In this document: piece after piece, positions 56,150-64,000 of the stretch
Numbering within the stretch: the first letter of the stretch is position 1
Layout: every line of letters begins with the position of its first letter
Source: Smallanthus sonchifolius
Taxonomy: Eukaryota > Streptophyta > Magnoliopsida > Asterales > Asteraceae
Length of the DNA: 64,000 nucleotides
Direction: 5' to 3'
NCBI GenBank assembly: GCA_023525975.1
Contig: CM042039.1
Coordinates: 12,120,501 to 12,184,500, forward strand
Made by a program: the position numbers and the translations under genes
Notes under the pieces: generated by a model
What the model saw: the letters and a program-made list of their open reading frames with translations, nothing else
Told to the model about the DNA's origin: nothing
Databases searched by the model: none

Positions 56150-57796
56150 TTATATTGCGGAAAACGGTCTCAGTTTATCAAAACCTTGCCGTAATTGGCT
56201 AAGGTAAAATTTTCATTATAATATTATTTTACAAAAGATAATACATTTACATCATGTTACATAGGGATCTCTTAACTCCGATCGTTCCGTCCTTAGGAAG
56301 CTCTATTCCACGTGCCTTTTTCCTGCAGTGTTTGAAGAACATTTTGAATTAGCTTACGCTATGTAAGTACATTGCATCGTTCATTTTATTATGAACCTTT
56401 TAGGTTCTTATTATTGTTCAAGTTTCTCAGGCTCTCGGCGCCCCCGTGACCATCTCCGGACGTACCTCCTGTCACGTCATTCGTATATTTTATGGGTGTG
56501 CTAACCCCCTCGCAACCATCTTAGGTCGTACCTCCGGTCTGAGTATTGAAAAGGTTCTTATACTCGTCAGTATAGACCCCTTACATTGGTCATGAAGACT
56601 CATTCATTCCTTAGCCCTGTACGCTTGGAATCTTTTCCTCCTTCAGCCCCGTAGGCCTGGAGTTTCCTTTTCTTTTCCTCAGCCCCGTAGGCTTGGAATC
56701 TTTTTAGTTCTCTTCTTTATTATTAAGATCCACCTTACAGGTCGATTATCTCATTTCATTTGGGACATTGAGTATCTTAGACTCACAGCCTCCTAAATGT
56801 ACCAAGCATTTGTTTTTATTTCATGTATATGGTTGATTTATTTTCCAATCAGTCCTTACCTTAAAACTTCATAACGGTTTCTCCACGATGCACTAAAAGG
56901 GTTTATATATAGGAAGTACCAGCGGCGTATCAACCACCCTTTAAACACTTCGTGAGTACTCCGTTATTCCGTTTTAGGGTTTAGACTCGTTCCATCATAC
57001 TTTATTCATATTTGCACATGTCATCATGCATTCACATATTCATCATGCATTTCACGTATTCATATTCATCCTGCATGGTATACTTTCATCATATATTCAT
57101 ATTCATCATATATTGTAATCTGGGGTGATTTTCCTTCTAGAGTAGTACCTCGAACAGAGATGTTCCCAGAAAAGAGTGACGGGTCTAGGAGAGATTTATA
57201 TACCACTCTTTCCTTAGACAGAACATTCCGTTTATCGGATAACTACATACCAGTTGGATGTTCTCTAGTACGTTTACTATATTTCATTACTTTCTTTTAG
57301 TCTATACCCCTAAACATTCATAATGGTTTCACCACAAAGCAACAAGAGATTTGTATATAGTAAGTACCAACGGCGTATCCACCACCTCTGGGACACGTCA
57401 TGACTACTCCATTATTCCCGTTTAGTGTTTAGACTAATCTGTCATTACCCCGTACCCTAGTCATATCACATATCACATAACACATATCATTTAAGCACGT
57501 AATTCACATAATCATGTCTAGGGTACGGTCCAATATACTTACATTATCCTAGTGTAGTTTCTAAGTTCGTCCCTCGTCTGATAGTGGTCCACCATAGGGC
57601 TGAGTCAGCAAAACATGCGTCCCCTACGTGTCATTCCCTCATCAATTCCTTAACTAGCACATAGCGGACCGTTATGGACCTGATACCACCATTATCTATC
57701 CCGTTTTCCTATTTTTGCACTTTTGGTCCTCCAACTTTGGGGTAATTGTACTTTAGCCACTGGACTTTTATTTCTTTTAGAATTTGGGATGTTACA
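56150..57796 (-). repeat. gypsy LTR (minus orientation)
   Basis: Starts on the minus strand at 57796 as TGTAACATCCCAAATT, directly after the polypurine tract of the degenerate pol. The far end is not defined; 56150 is a guess. It contains a diverged direct duplication about 450-465 bp apart (around 56880-57000 and 57330-57450, both with gtaccarcggcgtatc) and repeats of cagccccgtaggc at 56640-56700. Confidence 0.5.
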
Positions 57797-57809
57797 ACTC
57801 TCCTCCCTT
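57797..57809 (-). other. polypurine tract of the gypsy element
   Basis: Minus strand aagggaggagagt immediately before the LTR start. Confidence 0.65.
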
Positions 57810-57814
57810 AAATT

Positions 57815-58955
57815 AGGTTTCGTCCTAGAAACCTGTTAATCCTTAAATAATTGAGGATAACCCTTTCTCATTTCATCCTCACTTTCGCAGGTCATCGCTG
57901 TGCTTCACTGTACTAACACTTGCTTGATCGTTTTGTGGCGTAACTGCTTTTCTTTTGTGTCTAGAATCTTGACACGTTCTTCAACATAAGTGAGCTTATC
58001 ATCAACTTCTATTTCTTCTAAAGGAACGTGTCGTGTATCTTATTCAATTCTTCAGGTAGCTCTAACTGATAAGCTACTTTCCCGACACGCTTGGTGATTT
58101 TGAAAGGATTAATGAATCGTGGACTTAGCTTTCCATGTTTCTTGAATCAGATTAGACCTTTCCAAGGAGATACTTTCAACAAAACATAATCTCCTTCTTG
58201 GAATTCTATTGGTCTACGTCTCTTGTTTGCGTATGACTTTTGTCTATCATGTGCAGCTTTCAAACGTGTCTTGATCAAGTCAAGCTTTTCTGACTTGGCT
58301 TAAACTATTTCTTTGCTGCCTAACTCTTTCTGACCAACTTCTCCCTAACATAAAGGAGTCCTACATCTTCTACCATATAGCATCTCATATGGTGGCATAC
58401 CAATACTGGAATGGTAGCTGTTATTGTATGAGAATTATGCTAATGGCAGATGGCTATCCCAACTTCTACCGAAATCAATTATACAAGCACGTAGCATATC
58501 TTCAAGTGTTTGTATCGTCCTCTCACTTTGACCATCAGTTTGAGGATGATACGCCGTGCTGATTAGAAGTCTAGTTCCCATTTCTTTGGGGAACCTTTCC
58601 CAAAAACGTGAAGTGAAACGAGTATCTCGATTAGAGACAATCGAGACTAGCACTCCATGCCTTGAAACAATTTCTTTGATGAATAAATGAGCTAACTTTT
58701 CCGAAGAGTAAGTCTCACGTATTGCTAAGTAATGAGCACTCTTAGTTAACCGAATCACAACCACCCAAATGGTATCATAACCCCTAGCTGTTTTTGGTAG
58801 CTTGGTTATGAAGTCCATAGTGAGATGTTCCCACTTCCATTATGGGATTTCTAACGGTTGTAACTTTCCGTATGACTTATGATGTTCTCCTTTAACTTGT
58901 AGGCAAGTTAAGCATTTAGCTAACTTGACTGGAGGTCAAATGGGTACATTATTGA
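57815..58955 (-). pseudogene. Ty3/gypsy pol 3' part: integrase, degenerate
   Basis: Minus strand, in order: integrase zinc-binding tail (CLTCLQVKGEHHKSYGK), core (MDFITKLPKTARGYDTIW, SNRDTRFTSRFWERF, TAYHPQTDGQSERTIQTLED), and GMPPYEMLYGRRCRTPL. The C-terminal DNA-binding/chromodomain-side region follows (KSYANKRRRPIEFQEGDYVL, LSPRFINPFKI, KVAYQLELPEELN). Only 58435-58818 is an uninterrupted frame. Two catalytic Asp positions are replaced (VDRLT read as VIRLT; SDRD read as SNRD) while the Glu is kept, so the enzyme would be dead even if frames were restored. Gag, protease and RT are absent. Confidence 0.82.
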
Positions 58956-59464
58956 CCTAATTCATCCATGTGCAAGGCACAAAGAGGCGAACCACATCCT
59001 TTTTCAGTGGCTACAGTGAAGCGTCGGTTGACGGGCTTATTATAGTTTTTGGTTTTTTCTGATCAACAATGATTGTGTATAGTACATATGATTTTCAATA
59101 CATTTTACAATATGATTTCAATTACATTAATCCTGTGAATTCACAAACGTTATGTTGACCCGTTTTAGCATGTTTTTCTCAAGTCGTTGAATGCTTAGGC
59201 TATGTGGCTAGGATGCACCCACTGAGTCACACTTATCATGCATGGGCACCTTATTTTGACAAACACCTTTTTTAAACATTTTGGTCAAGCGTTGTAAAAT
59301 TTTAAAACATTGCTTCCGCACAATTACTAACATTATTTTGAGCACGTATGAGCTTTATTTAAACCTGTATTTGAAAATCATTTAGTGGTCGTTCAAAGTA
59401 ACTCAATGGTAAAGATCCTCTCGGGTCACGCCCCACGGGTATAGCATGAAGTGGAATTTGATGG
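58956..59464. other. unassigned sequence
   Basis: No gene. AT-rich, bordering the gypsy remnant on one side and the LINE fragment on the other. Confidence 0.35.
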
Positions 59465-60055
59465 TGTGACACAAAAAAAGTTAATATTATGGCTTGGAGG
59501 GCTCTTTTGGATCGTCTTCCTACACGAACTAACCTATATAAAAGGGGGGGGGGGATATTCCTTCTATTTTGTGCTTGTGCTACAAGGAGATTGTGGAGGA
59601 TATCGATCATGTTTTGGGTGTCTGCAGTTTAGCTTTTAAGGCGTGGAGATCAGTGTTTAAATGGCTCGATATTGACTTACCGTCTTCATTTCATCAGAAT
59701 TTGTTAATGTGTATGTTGATTATCTTAAAGTTTCAACCCTAAAGAAAACGTTAATTGAAGCGATGTGTTTTACTACTTGGTGGGTCATTTGAGGATGGAG
59801 AACAAGTTAATTTTTGACCCTAAGCCGTTTAAGGAAGAGGGTCTCTTTGACCTAATTAATAATTATCCATATATGTTGTTCAATAATAGGAACATAAAAG
59901 TAAACTTTGGTTGGGATGAGTGGAGTAAAAAGTTTTACCCCTCTCCTTATGATGTAATCTTTGTTTGTTCCCGACTGTTTTAGTCGGGTTTTTATTTTTT
60001 AATGTAGTTGTTCCAAAAAAATCTCTAATCAGATATAGTTAGGAACCAGAAACTG
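59465..60055 (+). pseudogene. LINE reverse-transcriptase tail (zf-RVT region)
   Basis: Plus strand. IMAWRALLDRLPTRTNLYKR followed, after shifts around the G run at 59546-59555, by EIVEDIDHVLGVCSLAFKAW, RSVFKWLDIDLPSSFHQNL and, near 59770, WRMENKLIFDPKPF. This is the zinc-binding domain at the end of plant L1-type LINE ORF2 (pattern AWR...LPTR.NL...C...E...H.F..C). Only the 3' end remains, as expected for 5'-truncated LINE copies. The short tail after the stop contains a stem (cccgactgttttagtcggg, about 59970-59989). Confidence 0.7.
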
Positions 60056-60293
60056 TTTTTACCCCTCTCCTTATGATGCCATCTCTCGTCGATTCGCATG
60101 TTAGTAATTCGTTGTTCAAAATCAAAATCGTGTTCCTGTAAAGTAAAATCGAGGTCCTCGAAAGCAAAATCGAGGTCCAAAATTAAGTTTCAAAGACAAA
60201 ATCACATGATCTCATCTTCTAAAATCGAGTTCCAGAATTGCATGTAAAAAATTTGAAATTGTAGGTTCGATTGTTCGAATATCTTGGAAGACA
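60056..60293. other. spacer between LINE tail and hAT element
   Basis: Begins with ttttacccctctccttatga, an exact copy of 59934-59953 in the LINE tail. The rest is AT-rich with repeated aaaatcgaggtcc phrases. No gene. Confidence 0.4.
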
Positions 60294-60301
60294 CCTACTA
60301 C
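60294..60301 (+). repeat. 8-bp target-site duplication of the hAT element, left copy
   Basis: cctactac, repeated exactly at 63236-63243 beyond the right TIR. Confidence 0.9.
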
Positions 60302-60618
60302 TAGAGGTGGGCAAAAAAACCGGTTTCAAACCGGGTCCCCGGTACCCGACCCGAACCGGGTTCACAAACAAACCGGTTTCACCCAACCCGATCCGAAACC
60401 CGATCCAAACCCGTAGGTGTGTAACCAGTTTTTAAAAAATTTTTGGATACCGGTTCTTAACCCGACCCGAACCGGTTTCACCCTCAAACCGGTTTCGGGC
60501 CCGACCCGGTTCTCAAACCGGTTTAAAACTTTTGTAAATTTCGATTTTAACGGTTTTATAGCCGTTGGAACGGCTATATGACCGTTTTTTTTTTGTATTT
60601 TGGAGCCCCTACAACTTG

Positions 60619-60626
60619 TATAAATA
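60619..60626 (+). promoter_or_regulatory. TATA box of the hAT transposase gene
   Basis: TATAAATA, 107 bp before the ATG, between subterminal repeats and leader. The inverted hAT fragment has an equivalent tatataaatac. Confidence 0.65.
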
Positions 60627-60732
60627 GGTGTGGGTTGTATTGGTTCAACCACACAATTCCAAAACGCTCTCATTTCTCAAAAACGCTCTTATTTCTCAAA
60701 AACGCTCATGCTCGAAAGTCGAAACTCCCAAA

Positions 60733-62805
60733 ATGGCAAACGAATCTCAACATTCTAATATTGTTGGTGCTTCTCAAAGTGTTAGTGCTCCCACGGTTGT
60801 GCGGGTTATTCCTACAACAAGGAATCCCAATGTTTGGCAACATTTCGATTTATGCGAAATGTCGAATGATGGTCATAAGGCTCGATGCAAGTTGTGCGGA
60901 CATTTTTTTGGAAAAGACGCAAACACAACTTTGAAGAATCACATTGAAAAAAACTATTGTTCGGTTATAAAGTCTCAAGCTTCGCAAGGTCAACCAAGTA
61001 TGACAAACGAAGGTAATATTTTTGCGTATAATGTTGACTTGGTTCGGGAGAGGATGGCGCATTTTGTGATTCAAGAGAGTCTACCTTTCAAACACTTTGA
61101 CAACGAGCGTTTGACTCGGCTTATTCAACAAACGCTCCAACCTCGCTACACTCATGTAAGTCGTGCTACTCTTAGAAGAGATTATATAAATATGTGGAAA
61201 AAAGCTAAAGTAGAAATAATAAATGAATTTGAAAATTTAAAAACCGGTATTAGTTTAACTTGTGATGTTTGGTCGGCTCCCCACAATTTGCCGGATTCTT
61301 ACATTTGCGTTACCGCTCATTGGATAAATCCGGAAAATTGGCAAATGATGAAACGTACTATTGCGTTCGATATTTTTGCATAACCCCACACCGGTGACAA
61401 TTTATTTTATATTTTATACAAAGTTATAAGAACTTTTAAAATAGAAACAAAAGTTTTTTCAATATCGTTTGATAACGCCTCGAATAATACCGTCGCGGTA
61501 AACCAACTTATTTTAAAATATAACCCGATTTGTAATGGTATTTTTTTCCATAGCCGATGTGTTGCACATATTATTAATTTAGTTGTGTAAGATGGTCTTA
61601 AACACATTGACGATGTTAGAAATCAATTTAAACAAATGTTGCGTGACATTTTTCATACAAGTCAAAGAAGATATCATCGATATATAAAATTTTGTAAAGA
61701 CGGTGAAACCGAATGTTTAGGTCCAAATTGGGACGTTTCAACACGTTGGAACTCAACGTGTAACATGTTCGAAAAAGCCATTCAACAAAAACGAAGTTTG
61801 CAAATGTTTCATGCCCAACTAGCAAGGCAAAATAAAGTAACAAAATTTCTGACAGCGGGTTGGGGTATCATTGAAGGTGTAGCCGATATGCTCCATATTT
61901 TTAAAACCGCTACAACCTATTTATCGGGAGTTTACTATCCCACAAGTCCTTTGGTTTTAAATCAACTTTTTTTAATGGTCGAAAAATTAAACGAATATTC
62001 AATGCGAGGCGGCGTATTTAAAGAAATGATACCGCCAATGAAAGAGAAATTTAAAAAATATTTTAAAGAAATGCCTCCGATTATTACTTGCGCCGCTGCC
62101 TTAAACCCGTGCTTAAATGTTTCGGGTGTTGAAACTTTAATTGAAAAAATAATTTACGGTTTGGATTTATACGAAGAAGACGTATTTTTAACGGATAGAG
62201 CAAAAACTATTTTTACACAAAATTTGTCTACTTTATTTACTGTTTATGTTGAAAAATATGGTACAACATCTACCGTTCATGAGCAATTTAGAAACGCTCC
62301 ATCAAGTGCAAGTACTAGTCGGAGTTCAATGTTAAACTTATTTAATACTATACTTAATGAAAATAGTAAACGTCAACGGGGTAATACCCCAAGTAGCGAA
62401 TTAGGTAGATATATCGGTTCAGATTTTTTAACCGGTATGAATGCTCATGATTTTGAGACATTTGATATCTTGGCTTGGTGGAAAGGGAAGGAAAACCAAT
62501 TTCCCGTCCTATCCGCTATGGCCCGTGATCTACTAACCGTCCAAGCTTCTACGGTAGCTTCGGAGTCTGCTTTTTCTGTTAGTGGCAGGGTTGTTTCTTT
62601 ACGAAGAACAAGACTAACTCCGCCATCGGTGGAAACGTGCATTTGCTTAAAAGATTACTTGGACGCGGCGGAAAGAATACAACATATATCTTCCCTTGAA
62701 GGCGAACTCGAAGTCGAGGGAGAGATATACGAGGACGAGGTGGAAGGAGGATTGATTGAAGCAATCGGCGAAGACCTCCTACGAGGGAGTTCGGGATCCG
62801 ACTAG
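60733..62805 (+). pseudogene. hAT transposase, full length (690 codons) except for two in-frame stops
   Basis: The ATG at 60733 (aaaATGgca) is preferred over an in-frame ATG at 60628, which lies next to the TATA box. BED zinc finger: Cys52-x2-Cys55-x14-His70-x5-Cys76, preceded by VWQHFDLCEMS. The catalytic region starts at LTCDVWSAPHN. RICESLEEPER-type middle: GPNWDVSTRWNSTCN and a YYPTSPLVLNQLF stretch. C-terminal hAT dimerisation region: ILAWWKGKENQFP, TVASESAFSVSGRVVS. The frame is continuous from 60733 to the stop at 62803-62805 apart from TAA at 61381-61383 (codon 217; the related copy has TAC) and TAA at 61588-61590 (codon 286; the related copy has CAA). No indels. It would cut and join the element ends if intact; with the stops it is inactive. 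Confidence 0.9.
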
Positions 62806-63243
62806 TACCGACTACCTGGATTTTCAATATATCCACGAAGAAGACTTTTATATTTAATGTATTTTTAATTTGTAAACTTTTAATTATTTGTTTTGTAATT
62901 TCTAAACTTTATCTTGTATGTTTTGTAATTTTTAAGTTAAGTTAATATCTTTAACGGTTAATTTTTTAAAAAATTAACGGTTTTTTTTTAAAAAAAAAAA
63001 TCCGGGTAAACCGGTTTTGGACCCGAACCGGTTTAGTAGCCAACCCGGTTTCAACCCGGTCCGATCCGGTTTGGTAGGGTTGGGTTCGATGATCCTTGAT
63101 CCCGGTTCGTGACCCGAACCGGTTCGTACGTCGACCCGGTTCGTACGTCGACCCGGTCCAAGCGGGTTTTGCCCAACCCGACCCGGTTTTAAACCCGAAC
63201 CGGTTTCGTTAAAAAACCCGATTTGTACACCTCTACCTACTAC

Positions 63244-63628
63244 AATTCATCGAAACAGCGGAAAAGTTACAAATTTTTTAGCAGGTCCGTTCTCCCCAAT
63301 TCTGTAGACACCTTCCCAAATTGCTTGGACTTCATTACATATTTCTAGTGCAGCCAATATTCTTAAAGACCATAGTCATCTTTTGAATTTTCGAGTATCT
63401 ACTATATTCAAATTCACTATCAATTATTTATTTGTTGTAATTTTTTTATTATGTTATTTATATTAAATTGTTACATGTTGTTTATCGCCATTTGTTGTTC
63501 TGTTTACCCGATCCATTTTTATCCGACCTATTTTTTGTCATATGCATTTTCAACCCACTAATTTCTGACCCCGTTCACGTAAATTCCTGGATTCATCACT
63601 ATAAACAACACTCTATATATTAGATTCT
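63244..63628. other. AT-rich spacer, nothing recognised
   Basis: No frame or element end supported between the hAT duplication and the Tourist-like element. Confidence 0.4.
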
Positions 63629-64000
63629 TAGGGTGCATTTGGTTCGCGGATTTCATCCGAATTGGGATTGGAAATGGAATTCTAAGAAATTGAATTTGGA
63701 ATTGTAATTGTTCAAAGGATTTGGAATTTAAAGAAATTGTAATCTATTAAAGGAATTTGAATTCCAAATCCATTTAAGTGACAAAACAATTATTAAGGAA
63801 TTAGAATATATCACAATGACCACCACTTAGCTAATGTAGTCGGCCCCGCCAACCACCACCTACTTCTGCCGCCCCCGACGTGGTGGGGTGTGGCAGGTGG
63901 GTGGGGTGGGGTGGGGTGGGGTGGGTGGTGGCGGGTGGCGGTGTGGTGGGGTGTGGGGGTGGGGTGGGGTGGGTGGCGGTGGCGGCGTGGTGGGGTTTGG
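63629..64000 (+). mobile_element. Tourist-like MITE with GGTGG-rich core, truncated by the window
   Basis: Begins near gggtgcatttggttcgcgg, with 'gaattccaaatcc' type subterminal sequence. It then enters a gtggggtggggtgggtgg tract (63880-64000) that runs off the window. Organisation parallels 6144-6807. Confidence 0.45.

Larger units (their letters stand above)
60302..63235 (+). mobile_element. complete hAT transposon (Ac/RICESLEEPER type), 2.9 kb
   Basis: TIRs TAGAGGTGGGCAAAAAAACC and, inverted from the right end, TAGAGGTGTACAAATCGGG. Exact 8-bp duplication cctactac. Subterminal regions on both sides (60320-60530 and 63005-63210) are dense in aaccggttt/acccgacccgg repeats, the usual transposase-binding landscape. 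One transposase gene lies inside. Confidence 0.92.

Overview
The window looks like a transposon-dense, intergenic stretch of a flowering-plant nuclear genome. It is AT-rich and carries Ty1/copia, Ty3/gypsy, hAT, MULE, CACTA, Helitron, SINE and LINE remains, plant-type exon/intron boundaries, and broken pieces of plant housekeeping genes. The mix (Helitrons with a CCCGTGTA-TACACGGG terminal hairpin, an Au-type SINE, a Sirevirus-like copia with an extra ORF, RICESLEEPER-type hATs) fits a eudicot, plausibly Asteraceae, but the family is inference. I see no rRNA, tRNA or CRISPR array and no convincingly intact host gene.

Layout. 1-8677: AT-rich sequence with a long-TIR foldback element (337-2627), a CACTA end, a hAT MITE with exact 8-bp duplications (5593-5961), a Tourist-like element with a GGT-rich core, a small Helitron and a long-TIR MULE-like element with an exact 10-bp duplication (7583-8660). 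8678-26390: the main structure, best read as one large minus-strand Helitron (5' TC end at 26390, 3' hairpin and CTAG end at 8678). It carries a decayed helicase tail and, in the same orientation, exon-sized fragments resembling SNU23/ZMAT2, ALKBH8, CWC22, 14-3-3 and unidentified genes. A copia-type retroelement (12947-24475) that has LTRs, PBS, PPT and gag but no pol sits inside it. That retroelement in turn carries a hAT MITE in its 5' LTR and a block of about 7 kb with a CHIP-like gene fragment, other exon-like pieces and a MULE transposase gene.

26400-31140: a G-rich-core MITE, diverged dispersed repeats and a gypsy-LTR-like stretch. 31140-39421: a 5'-truncated Sirevirus-like copia with integrase tail, RT and RNase H, a 2.2-kb spacer, a 3.2-kb extra ORF and a 3' LTR; perfect 19-nt palindromes recur in spacer and LTR. 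39422-49200: Helitrons (one inside another), CACTA pieces (one transposase exon split by a MITE) and antiparallel hAT fragments. 49208-58960: gypsy LTR-like sequence with an Au-type SINE, a long-TIR element, a CACTA 3' part and a degenerate gypsy pol with its LTR. 59460-60060: a LINE tail. 60302-63235: a nearly complete hAT with exact 8-bp duplications whose 690-codon transposase frame is broken only by two stops. 63629-64000: a second Tourist-like element cut by the window end.

Nothing works together as an operon or pathway. The logic is stratigraphic: successive insertions, gene-fragment capture and decay. The composite Helitron is the most notable structure.
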